The position numbers and the translations under genes are program-made. From Diatrype stigma (taxonomy: Eukaryota > Ascomycota > Sordariomycetes > Xylariales > Diatrypaceae), in NCBI GenBank assembly GCA_022225965.2, contig JAKJXP020000004.1, forward strand, positions 310,001 through 374,000: 64,000 nt of DNA. The letters are read 5' to 3'. The notes under the pieces were generated by a model, which saw only the letters and a list, made by a program, of their open reading frames with translations, was not told where the DNA came from and did not search any database. This document shows, in pieces, positions 11,649 through 20,998 of this stretch (its first letter is position 1; the number at the start of each line of letters is the position of its first letter).

Positions 11649-13035
11649 GATCAGCGGAACGCATATTGGTATCTGGTTTTCAGGAGCAAGAGCAGGCAAG
11701 TTATCGCCATTTTCAGACTACGAGGTGGCCAAACAGAGATAAAAACAGACAAGAGAAGGCTGCGTGTTTTCATTTGATGGGAGACTGGCTGTGTTATTCT
11801 GCTGTGCTGTGCTGAGCTGAGCTATACGTATACCCAGGAGCTTTTGTTTGGTCAGAGGGAGAGGGGAGAGGGTCAGGAACTAAACAAACACGCGCGTGAA
11901 AAACGGGGAGCGCAGAAAGACAGGGCTCGAATTCGTTCTTCTTGCTTCTTCTCTTATGCTAGGCTTCTTATAGTGCAATGGAAGTCTCTCTAGGTACATG
12001 GTCTCATCTTCTCTTGGCTCTTAGGAAAAAGACGGGAGGGAAAGGCATGACGCTTGTTTGTTTCACGTTATTCAGGGATCGATAGTAGGTGTAAGGCGAA
12101 ACAGGGCTTAATATCAAGGATATGCGTGGGAAACGGAAAGGGCAGCGAAAATGGAAAGGGAAAGGGAACTTCAAGGAAGGATATGGCACGAGAATACCAT
12201 CACGCAAGGCAGGGCAAGGCAGGGCTAGGCAGGGCTGGAAAGACGAGAACGAAAACGAATATGGGATTATTCTGCCCATAAACTCAGGAACAAATTGATA
12301 ATCATTGATGATAAAGTTAGCCTTGCTTTGATATTCCACCGCTTAGAACTGCTCGAGGCAGTCTGGTTAGGAAACCCAATCCTACCTAGGACCTTTGTGA
12401 ACAATGTGTACATGTGATCGTGTACCTCCTCAGCGTGGCCTCAGCTTCCCCCCGGCCACGGACACGGCCGGCATATCGCCGGCTAAGGTGGCTGGTCGAG
12501 TACTTAAGTTCTAATAAGGTGTAGAATTCCCAACAAGCAGAACACGGGTCCGCAGGTGTCGTTGGTACGCACGCCGGCTTTCCGCCAATGCACGATAAAA
12601 AGACCTTCATACGTGGAGTGGCTTTGGTGGAGGCTTATATGACCATTGCCTGTCCCTGATCACACATCACAAAAGAATGTTGTGGTTGGGGAGTCTTGGG
12701 CCGGAAGAAACCAGGTTCGATTCCTGGGCGGACTATTCTTTTTGTATTTTTTTATCTTTTGTTTTTCATTTTTCCAATTCTATCTACCGTTACATTTCTT
12801 CTCATAAATAGCCTATGGTGTAGTAAAAGTACGAAACCTCAATTCATCGACTTTTATATATAAAGGAAGGTAGACGCAATCCTTGATGCCCGGAAACCAA
12901 AGTCTTAACTATCATATCTCATGCCTTCCTTATGCCTTGTCCCATGCCTTGCTTCCGCCTGTTTGACTCGTATCGAGCGAGCTTGGCTTTTTTTCCGCTT
13001 CTATCTTTTTTGTCCCCATCTTGAACCTTACTACA
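11649..13035. other. Intergenic region with low-complexity patches
   Basis: Between two convergent genes. Contains purine-rich sequence (12120-12190), a GGCAGGGCAAGGC-type short repeat near 12207-12235, and a tRNA-like T-arm followed by T-runs (12711-12753). No protein-coding gene is supported. Confidence 0.5.
12711..12753 (+). other. tRNA-like T-arm (B box) followed by Pol III-type T-runs
   Basis: A perfect T-arm, stem CCAGG/CCTGG around TTCGATT, lies at 12711-12727. It is followed by a T5 run at 12739-12743 and a T7 run near 12747. I could not find a matching acceptor 5' strand or an A box within 100 bases upstream, so this is not an intact tRNA. It looks like a 3' fragment or relic. Confidence 0.3.
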
Positions 13036-14691
13036 CTATAGAGTTTCCTGGTCGATCGTCTTGCCCTTGTATTCCTCGAGACCTTCACCGCTCTATGGAT
13101 TGAATGAGAAGATTAGTATTCATATGTACTTCATATAGCTTGTAAAGAGGAAGGAGGGAGGCTAGGGGGGGAAGGGGAGGGGGGGAGGGCGGGGTAAACC
13201 CACGTAGCTCTTCAGGGGTGACACCTCCACGCCCTCAACGGAAACCGTGGCGCCGGCGGCCTCCAGCCACCGCTTGCCCTGGGACAGGATGTCAGAGCGG
13301 CTGGTGTGGGGCCCGTCGACGGGCTCGGACTCGAAGGCGCCAGCAGCGTCCTTCTTGGGGTCGGCGTTCTTGAGGGGGGAGAACTCCTCCTGGCGCTTGA
13401 CTTCGAAGCAGGCGAAGCGGTCGAGGCTGACCCACTTGAAGTTGTCGAAGACGAACTGCTCGAGCTTGATGCCGTTGGGCTTGGCGACGTCGGTGACCTG
13501 GGCGCCGGTGGCCAGGTCCAGGTGCGGGATCTTCTTGCGCGCCACGTGGGGCGGCAGCCGGTTGACGGCGTCGCCCATGCCGTCCAGGTACGCGAACGAG
13601 TAGTAGTGGTTGACGATGTTAGCGGCACGGAACTTCAGCACGCCCGGCTGGCGCGGGTCCTGGGCCTCGGCCGTCGCCGCGTCGATCTCCGAGTACTCGA
13701 CCACGTCGGGCTTGCCGTTCTTCTGCACGATCAGGCCGACCGACTCGGTCGCGTCGCGCTTGCGCACCACCTTGGTGGCGATGCTGGCCCCGCGCTCGGC
13801 CGAGAAGCCGATGAAGACCGGGTCGGCCACCTTGGACAGGCAGTTGTCGACGCAGTAGGCGTAGACGTGCTCGACGCCGCGCTCGGCCATCGACGCGAGC
13901 ACCCCCTCGTCCTGCAGCGCCTTGTACAGCCCGCCGTTGCCGTCGGGCGCCACCGCCACCTTGCCCTTGCTCTCCAGCATGATCTTGCCGTCGTTGGCGA
14001 TGCACGGCAGCACGCCCTGCTCGAAGATGGTCACCTGCCCCGCCGCCAAGCCGAAGTGCGGCTTCCCGGCCAACCGCCGCTTGTTGTCCTGCTCGCTCAG
14101 CTCGGCCAGGGGCTCCTTGCCCGCGAAGTACTTCTCGGTCGGCCCGCGCGTCGGCCCGCTGGTCATGACGTACCAGGGCACGAGAACGGCGCTGGCGTCC
14201 TTGCCGGCCTTCTGGGCGGCCAGCTCCTGCACCTTGGCGATGCGCTCGGCCTGCAGCTCGAACAGGGACTTGCCCGAGGGCAGGCCGATGTTGTAGCAGC
14301 CCTTGGGGGCCTTGCTGCCCAGCCGCGTGCCCTGGCCGCCCGCGAGCAGCACCACGGCGACCTTGTTGGCGGCGATGAGGTCAAGGCCCTTGTTGTACCA
14401 CCGCTGGATGTCCTCCGGCTTCGAGTCGAGGATGCTGGCGGTGGCGGACTCGGGCAGGGGCTCGAGCACGGCGGCGGCGCCCGCGTTCTCGTCCTTCGGC
14501 GGGTTCAGGGCGAGGTCGCGCAGCGTGTTGACGCGGTCGGGGTCGATCTTCAGGAGCTGGGCGAAGAAGGCCTCCTTCTCGCCCTGGCTGAGCTCGTCGT
14601 AGAAGGTGAATACGTGGCCCTGGCCGGCGCCCTCGAACTTGGCCTTCAGCTTGTTCACGTTCTCCGGCGTGAAGCTGCGTGAGTCGGCCAT
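13036..14691 (-). CDS. UAP1: UDP-N-acetylglucosamine pyrophosphorylase
   Basis: Minus-strand exons 14691-13204 and 13092-13036 give 514 residues. The enzyme makes UDP-GlcNAc from GlcNAc-1-P and UTP in the cytosol, supplying chitin, N-glycan and GPI synthesis. [10 protein letters not shown] at 116-125 with Lys130 is the nucleotide-binding signature; [22 protein letters not shown] and [11 protein letters not shown] are the further conserved blocks. Without splicing, the frame runs into a Pro-rich tail. Removing a 111-nt intron (donor GTGGGT after SPLKSY, acceptor CCATAG) adds [18 protein letters not shown] and a stop, matching the family C-terminus. I chose MADSRSF as the start because upstream in-frame sequence to 14808 looks like leader and family members begin here. 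Confidence 0.95.
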
Positions 14692-15680
14692 GGTGACGTA
14701 CGGTTTTGTCTTTGATGGAAGCTCGTCTAGTATAATTTGGAGTCGGGTTATGTATGAAGAGCGAGGGTAGCTCCAGCAGGAGTTGAGGAAGGAGCTGGCG
14801 GATATCACGAGGAATAGTCAATTGAGTTTTCCCAAGACCAAGGTTGCAAGTGAAGACGGTGTGTCAAGTGAGGAGAGGTATCTGGATATAGATGCCTAGT
14901 GCCTAGCTTAGTTCAGAAAGTCCGTCCGAAAAACTGTGCCCCTTTGGAACTGAAAGCAAGAAGAGAGGCTAAGAGGTTAGAAATAGCATCACAAATACGA
15001 ATCAGGCGTAGAGTTAGGTGCCTACTTTTGTAGGGCTGCCAGGTTGATAGTGTGGAGGGAGGCACAGCACACAAGGAGGGGGTTACCCGCTGAAGCCATT
15101 GTACATGTATGTAGTACATCACTACCACGACTACGTAGCCGCAACAAAGGGTCTAGAGTTCCAACCTTGGAACTTCAGTCCCCGCCATTCGCCCCTGCCC
15201 CTCAGCCCCTCCACTACATCATTCGTTAGCTGGCCAGTTAGCGTGGCGTCATCCAGTCACCGTCTCAGTTTCACCCGTTAGCTGAAGCAGCATGCAGACA
15301 AGTACCTACCTACCCTGAACTAGGTAGTTATCTCCCATTGGTTGCAAGGCTATTCAAGGTATTACCTAGTACTTATCAATCTATCGTAAACCCCGTATGC
15401 CTTCTCTCAACCGTTACTTAAGCAGGAAAAACATGGAACCATTCGTTATACATGCACGTTCGGAAGCTGAAGTAGGTAAACAAGACGCATTGTTTTACCG
15501 TATTTTTTATTTTTCATGTTTTATTCAAGTTCCCTGGGAAAAGAAAAGAGGGCTTTGCTGTATTTGAACAGAGAAATAATTGCGCCTCCAAAGTGCTATA
15601 TACTACCGCATGCTGATATGTGTGAAAGACTAGATGTACAATTTGCTAGACCCATGAAGTCCACCCCCACAGTGCTCGAC
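14692..15680. other. Intergenic region, no gene seen
   Basis: Upstream of UAP1 and downstream of a small secreted-protein gene. It contains several TACCTA/TAGGTA-type patches (near 15300-15370) but no supportable ORF. Confidence 0.5.
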
Positions 15681-16174
15681 TTAACAGGAATTGTAGCCAA
15701 CCTCCACGCGCCAGCCCTCGCTGTTCTCCTGGTAGCCGACTGCCAGCTGGTAAAAGTACTGGGCGTTCGTCTGGCACTGGTCGAAGATGTGGTCGATGTA
15801 GTCGGCGATCAGGCCGCAGTCGACGCCGTAATGCGCCTTGTCGTCCTGGCTGCACAGGTAGACGGCACCGTCGTTGGAACAGCTCACTCGCGCGCACTTG
15901 CCTGCCTCGGTGTCGCAGACCTTTCCCTTTTTGCGCAGGTAGTTCTGACCCTCGACGAAGTTCTTCCGCTCCGTTCCCTGGTACACGTGGTCGGTGTCCT
16001 CGCAACTGATCAAGCCGTCGTCGCGAGCACTCAGCTCTTCGTTATCGGCGGCGCGCGGTCCCAGGGCCTAGTAAATCGTCAGTTTGAAAAAGAAAAGGAT
16101 GTCCGGAAGAGGGAATTCAGTCTTACCATCGAAGTGGCAGCCAGGGCGAGAACAGTGGCGAAAGTGAACTGCAT
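15681..16174 (-). CDS. Small secreted cysteine-rich protein
   Basis: Exons 16174-16127 and 16067-15681 (59-nt intron, donor GTAAGA, acceptor ACTAG) give 144 residues. The first exon is almost exactly a signal peptide (MQFTFATVLALAATSM). The mature part has eight cysteines between residues 38 and 144, including KCARVSC and a C-terminal Cys as the last residue, enough for four disulfides. GLIADYIDHIFDQC suggests one amphipathic helix. Similar Cys-patterned small proteins with a CARVSCS-like core occur widely in fungi as hypothetical secreted proteins. I cannot name a characterised family. An effector-like or surface role is inference from size and secretion only. The ORF on the opposite strand is a shadow. 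Confidence 0.8.
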
Positions 16175-16610
16175 TTTTGCTGGTTTGTGATGACGACGAG
16201 TTGGTATTGTCGGGGGGATTGTTGGTCAAGTGGGCAAGAAGACTTCGGCCTTGGGCAGAGTTGATCGAGGGCTGTTGTTGAGCTTGGTGGTGGAGGATGT
16301 CGATGGAAGTAGAGTTGGACAAACCGTGAGAAGTAGACTCATCTTTATAGATGATCGAATGCTCGCAACTCGAGCCCGATATGTCACCGCCCGCGCCTGG
16401 CAACGAAGCTTGCGACCTTGCAAGCAGCAACGCTTGGTGATCTTTCTAATTTTGACAACATAGGATCGTCGTTGTTTGTCTCTTGTAGATCAATGGGGTA
16501 GAAACTCAGCTGCGGTTTCTCAGCTGCGATGATCGCTATGGAAGTAAACTGGGACTTAACTACGGGGAATGCATCCTATTTCATTATGTAATTATACCAA
16601 ATTCTCAACA

Positions 16611-16620
16611 GGAAGATGTC
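16611..16620 (+). repeat. Left flanking direct repeat (putative target-site duplication)
   Basis: GGAAGATGTC directly precedes the TIR element; the same 10 bases recur at 17105-17114 after it. Confidence 0.7.
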
Positions 16621-16623
16621 AAT

Positions 16624-16679
16624 ACGACTATCGGCACCGGGCACTTTAGCTATCGACACCGGACATTAACCGCATTTGG
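16624..16679 (+). repeat. Left terminal inverted repeat
   Basis: 56 bp beginning ACGACTATCGGCACC and ending CGCATTTGG; reverse complement of 17045-17100 with a single difference (C/T at the ninth base). Confidence 0.95.
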
Positions 16680-17044
16680 ACGCACCTTCACTGTACCATC
16701 TACCACCTAAAGTCACTACCTAACACACCATTTAACACACCACCTACCGCATTACATACATATACCCAAAGGGACTTTTACCGTCCTTTCAAACCTTTCG
16801 GACCTAAATTTAACCCTATTTAATCTGTAACCGCGTTATATATGTATTACGTAATTGCAAATGCAAATAAATACAATTGCAATTGCAAGTATAAATGTAA
16901 GTACAGGTACAGGCTGTATGTACGTACGTTATAGGTGGTTATAGGTAGGTAGGTAGGCAGATAAATGTTAAGGGGTGACTTAGATAGTAGCGGGGCAAAA
17001 ATGTGGCTTAAGGTGTGGCACGGGTGGCTAATACGCTAACCTTA

Positions 17045-17100
17045 CCAAATGCGGTTAATGTCCGGTGTCGATAGCTAAAGTGCCCGGTGCCAATAGTCGT
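17045..17100 (-). repeat. Right terminal inverted repeat
   Basis: 56 bp beginning CCAAATGCG and ending AATAGTCGT; inverted partner of 16624-16679. Confidence 0.95.
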
Positions 17101-17104
17101 TTCG

Positions 17105-17114
17105 GGAAGATGTC
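17105..17114 (+). repeat. Right flanking direct repeat (putative target-site duplication)
   Basis: Second copy of GGAAGATGTC, starting 4 bases after the right TIR; the left copy ends 3 bases before the left TIR. Confidence 0.7.
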
Positions 17115-18273
17115 GTTTCACCGCTATGCTTGTCATACCCACTCCCTAGAAGAAGAGAAAGCCGGCAGAGCAATCCTGACCCGGGCACGGCATTCTCACA
17201 GTTGTTCAATACTAGAACGTTAAACCAAGCGATTTGGTAATAGTTTCGATTCATCAGTAAACAACAGTAACATCCCTATTAAAAAAGGGCGCTGAACTAG
17301 TTTATTTTTAGTCACCACCAGCTTAATGTTGGTTGTAATGACGTAGTATATAGGGTGTACTTGGTTGCTAGGTAGTTGAAGTTGAAATAGCTTCGTTTCT
17401 AGGAGGTGGGTGCCTGAGGCCGTCAGCCCTGTGCCGCATTCGCCTAACATCACCTGACCAGTAGGAAGTTCAGCCGTCGTCATGAGCTGAAGATCTGCGT
17501 AGGATTTGAGATGAACCCGGATTATAATCCGTAGTGCGTGAATCACTGGAATCACTCTCGGTATTTGTATGGATTACCACCTGTGTTGGTATATCTTGCG
17601 ATGCATTAACCACTTTTAGTTTGGAACCATCCCCAGACTTGTTTAGCCCCTGGCCCCCAATGTTTAAAGCCTTGACCTGCCGCCTTCTTTTTTTAGAAAG
17701 CAGTGCATTATATAATACGTCAAAGTCAACGGCCCGACTTCCTGCCCCGTCGTTCTTGTCGAGCACGGGCTGTTATATGCGCATACCCGACCTATGTAGG
17801 TATTGAGAGGTAACCTATTCATTCCTTAGGCTAGCGTATGCTCCTTATTCGGGTACAGCAAGCGGCCCAGGTGTAAACCTACCTTACGTTAACACTCGCG
17901 CATGATTGCCACATTCATGAAGCGGCCGCATTGTGGGCGAGACCCATGTGCACTGATCATCGTGAATATTTCCCGAGTCGCTACTTATTATACATGAAGA
18001 CCGTGCAGGTGGCGAGCAATCGTAACCGAATTGAGTAAATGCTCGCCGTAGGGGGAAAATAGGCCGAGGAAGGGATGCAAGCGGAATGTTGAAGTTGACG
18101 CCTGCTGCTACAAGCTTGTAACAGCACTTCGCGAACACCTAAGGAAGTAGGCACAGAGAAGGAGAAAGAGAGAAAGAGACAGGAGGTAGAAGAAACCGAC
18201 AGCTTGCACCGACAATAGAATCGAGGTGGACTTGCAGTCTTGCACTACTCGGTAGCAACTGCTAGAAGTTCGT

Positions 18274-19344
18274 TTGGCACGTCACGGGATGGAGGAGGAA
18301 ACAGCAACCCGGCCAAAGGAGCCCAGCTTCCAGGGCCGTCTACAACTCAAAGACTTCATGTTCGTCTCCAAGAACAACTGTGCCGCAACCTCCACCATGA
18401 AGCGCAGCAGTAGCGGCCGCAGTATCGCCGCACCCTCTCCACCGGGAGAGGTCGTGCCATCCCGCGCTTCACCGAAGACCTCGACACTAAAGGCACCATC
18501 ATCCTCCCTCCAGCCACGCAAGCGCAAAGCGGACGAACCAAAACCCACCACCACCACCACCACCAAGCGCCAAAAAGGAGGCGGCTACGCCCCGCCCTCT
18601 ACATACGCGCACCTGCCCCTGCTCCCAGACGCCATGGCGCCGCGCCTGCTGATCCTGTTCATCGGCCTGAACCCGGGGGTGCAGACGGCGCGGACGGGGC
18701 ACGCGTACGCGCACCCGTCGAACCTATTCTGGAAGCTGCTGCGGGCGAGCGGGCTGACGGCCCCGGCCCCGGCCCCGGTGCACCCGTGGTCCGAGGACGG
18801 GGACCTGCCGGCGCGCTACGGCCTGGGCCTGACCAACATCGTGGCGCGGCCGTCGCGCAGCGGCGCCGAGCTGCGCCGCGCCGAGCTCGACGACGGCGTC
18901 GATGCCCTCGATGCCAAGTGCGCGCGCTGGCGGCCCGAGGTCGCGTGTCTGGTCGGCAAGGGCATCTGGGAGAGCGTGGCGAGGGTGCGGGCGCGGCGGA
19001 GGGTTGGGTGCGAAGGTGGTGGTGGTGGTGGTGGTGGTGGGGGTGGCGCGCCGGCGCAGAAAAAGAAGAAGGGGGAGAAGAAGGGCGACGGCGAGTTTCG
19101 GTACGGGTGGCAGGATGAGGACGTGCGCATGGGCGCCGTCGAGGACGAGAATGCCGTGTCGGAGGGCGGGAGGGGCAGGTGGGAGGGCGCGCGGGTTTTC
19201 GTGGCTTCGAGCACGAGCGGGCTGGCGGCTACGCTGAGGCCCGAGGAGAAAGAGAGGATCTGGAAGGAGCTTGGTGACTGGTGCATGAGGAGGCGGAAGG
19301 AGAGGGCAGAGGAGACGGAAGAGGGGAAAGAAGAACGGGGGTGA
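18274..19344 (+). CDS. TDG/Mug-type mismatch-specific thymine/uracil DNA glycosylase
   Basis: One frame of 356 residues from the first ATG (18274); an ATG at 18289 is also possible. The glycosylase core begins near residue 125: LFIGLNPGVQTARTGHAYAHPSNLFWKLL carries the family GxNPG motif with the catalytic-type Asn133. GLGLTNIVARPSRS follows, then the second motif, VFVASSTSGL (about 309-318). UDG family 2 enzymes remove T or U from G mismatches in nuclear base-excision repair. The N-terminal ~110 residues are basic and disordered (RKRKADE and TKRQK look like nuclear localisation signals). A 12-Gly run followed by a Lys-rich stretch (about 248-270) sits between the two motifs, an insertion not needed for the fold. 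No intron is seen. Confidence 0.9.
   Translation: MARHGMEEETATRPKEPSFQGRLQLKDFMFVSKNNCAATSTMKRSSSGRSIAAPSPPGEVVPSRASPKTSTLKAPSSSLQPRKRKADEPKPTTTTTTKRQKGGGYAPPSTYAHLPLLPDAMAPRLLILFIGLNPGVQTARTGHAYAHPSNLFWKLLRASGLTAPAPAPVHPWSEDGDLPARYGLGLTNIVARPSRSGAELRRAELDDGVDALDAKCARWRPEVACLVGKGIWESVARVRARRRVGCEGGGGGGGGGGGAPAQKKKKGEKKGDGEFRYGWQDEDVRMGAVEDENAVSEGGRGRWEGARVFVASSTSGLAATLRPEEKERIWKELGDWCMRRRKERAEETEEGKEERG
19014..19045 (+). repeat. GGT microsatellite encoding polyglycine
   Basis: A (GGT)n tract inside the glycosylase gene encodes about 12 consecutive glycines; a natural length-variable site that keeps the frame. Confidence 0.9.
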
Positions 19345-19967
19345 GGATATTGCGCGCTCATAGGGGCGTGCATAGGAGGATATAGGCCAAGTCAGAACCA
19401 TGGTTATGGGATAGAGTGTGCGCAAAGAATTTCGAGGCGTTCAGATTGGCGTTCATGATGGCAATATACCACGGTGGATTTCTCGAGGGGTCAATGTTTC
19501 GACTTCACATTGCCTATAGGCGTATACCGGCTAGAAACATGTATATCACATTATATCAAACTACAATTGCTATGTTCAACTTCAAGCTATCACCATATTG
19601 CGAGCCAGACCATAGTTTGTAAATGATTAGAAAAGGTATCAGAAAAGTCTATTGGTCTCGTTTTTACAACACGTAGTCGTGCTCTAGTCATGTACAAGAA
19701 AGCGAACTGTTTCTTCTTCGCCCGTTGTTCCCACACCATGATTTTTACGACCCAACCCAAGGATGACCTGCCCTGCCCAGCCGGTATTTCGTATCATAAA
19801 GCCGTAAAACAAAGGCTATGATCAGCCGCGAAGCATTTTTCTCTTTCATGACGTCCAGTTTCAGCGAGGGTATCTCTAATAATAAACAAGCTCAATAACA
19901 CCAAATAAACAGCAAAGAATACAGGGCTACGCTAAAGCCGCATCGCGTCTCAACTGGGCCTCTGTCC
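19345..19967. other. Intergenic region between convergent genes
   Basis: No gene supported; AT-richer than its flanks and probably holds the 3' ends of both neighbouring transcripts. Confidence 0.5.
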
Positions 19968-20998
19968 CTATACGTAAGCCAGCGCCAGGAGCGTGGTGGC
20001 GAGCGGCCACCAGCCCGCGGCGCGCAGGAGGGTCCGCAGGCCGTCAGCGGCGCGGTTGGGGTCCTCGTCGCCGCCGGCGGCCGTGGTCCCGTTAGGCAGG
20101 GTGCCGAGGAGGTAGATGTAGGTCTTGTTGTCGGTGTCGTTGTGGGCGACGTTGATCACGCTCTTGTTCAGGTTCTCGTAGCGGCCGTCGCCGACGAGGC
20201 TCTCGAAGTACTGCTGGTCGCCGTTATCCTCGCAGCTGCACTCGGCGTCCGCGCTGCAGACGCAGACCACGGGCTTGGTCTCGTTCTGGTTCGTCGTGTC
20301 GTTGTGGTAGTAGTAGGCGTGGTGGTACGGGTACATGTACGCCGACCCCAGGTACGCGCCCCCCAGGAACCCGACCGCGCCCGCCCCTACTACGAACGGC
20401 ACCACGCTGCCGCGCGTCGCCCCCGACTTGTACGGCTCCTTGGACCCGCCGGCGTAGTAAGCGCCCCCCGCGCCGTAGGCCGGCCTCACGCCGCTGCCTG
20501 TGGTCGTCCGGCCTCCGCTGTTGGAGGATGTGGATCCTCGGCCGCTAAAGATCGACTGGAAGTTAGCCACATGCATATATACGTAGGTATGAAACCGCCC
20601 GAATTAATCAATCCATCAATCGTGCTAGGGTTAGACATACCCGCTTGATCCTGATGAGCCGGAGCTGGAGCCTCCTGCGAAAACGAGTTAGTACGCGATG
20701 AAGGAACGAATCGCTGCGAATGCGCCTTGCGATTGGAGGAGAGGGGGTTTCGAATTGTCGTACCAGATCCTCTGCCAGAACCCGAGCTGCTACCACCACC
20801 ACCGCGACCGCCGCCGCCGCCTCCACCTTTGCGCTTCCATTTCTCTTGATCTATCGACCTCTCAACGAGCTCAAAGTCTGTTTGCGATGATGGCGCATCT
20901 AATGCGCCATCAGCCGGACTCGGATTGGCGACAGCAGCGACGACGCCGAAATTCTGTGCCACTGTCGCTGCGACAGCGATTGTAGTGGATAGCTTCAT
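19968..20998 (-). CDS. Gly-rich secreted, probably GPI-anchored protein (DUF7732-like)
   Basis: Minus-strand exons 20998-20764, 20674-20641 and 20544-19968 give 281 residues. Intron 1 has a perfect TACTAAC branch and TTTCGCAG acceptor. The 34-nt middle exon keeps the frame and adds Gly/Ser. There is a signal peptide (MKLSTTIAVAATVAQNFGVVA), then a Gly/Ser/Arg-rich low-complexity part, a glycine-rich hydrophobic segment (FVVGAGAVGFLGGAYLGSAY), MYPYHHAYYYHNDTTNQNET, a CVCSADAECSC cysteine cluster, and NKSVINVAHND leading to NGTTAAGGDEDPN. A hydrophobic C-terminus (WWPLATTLLALAYV) looks like a GPI-attachment signal. From memory this pattern fits the fungal DUF7732 family, function unknown. The start at 20998 rather than an upstream one is chosen for the signal peptide. 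Confidence 0.8.

Larger units (their letters stand above)
16621..17104. mobile_element. Non-autonomous TIR transposon (MITE, possibly Mutator-like)
   Basis: A 484-bp unit bounded by 56-bp terminal inverted repeats (16624-16679 and 17045-17100, one mismatch) and by a 10-bp direct repeat, GGAAGATGTC, on each side. The inside is AT-rich with CTACC/GGTAG-type short motifs and has no coding capacity, so movement would depend on a transposase encoded elsewhere. Long TIRs with a 9-10 bp duplication are typical of Mutator-like elements; hAT elements give 8 bp and Tc1/mariner elements give TA. The near-perfect TIRs suggest a fairly recent insertion. Confidence 0.8.
16175..18273. other. Intergenic region containing a transposable element
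   Basis: Apart from the TIR element at 16621-17104, I see no supportable gene. A minus-strand open frame at 17470-17766 (rich in Lys/Arg then Ser/Asp) could be a decayed fragment but matches nothing I recognise. The last ~130 bases before 18274 are purine-rich leader sequence. Confidence 0.45.

Noticed and set aside
9576..11699. 707-codon open frame on the minus strand opposite the LMBD1-like gene
   Set aside because: Arg/Ala/Glu/Asp-rich composition produced by very high GC at third positions of the real gene; no domain, and the plus strand encodes a coherent membrane protein.
13306..14682. 458-codon plus-strand frame opposite UAP1
   Set aside because: Shadow of the GC-rich UAP1 gene; Leu/Gly/Val/Arg repetition without domains.
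17470..17766. Possible transposase C-terminal fragment near the TIR element
   Set aside because: Lys/Arg and Ser/Asp-rich composition only vaguely suggested this; no DDE motif or matching TIRs, so I do not call it.
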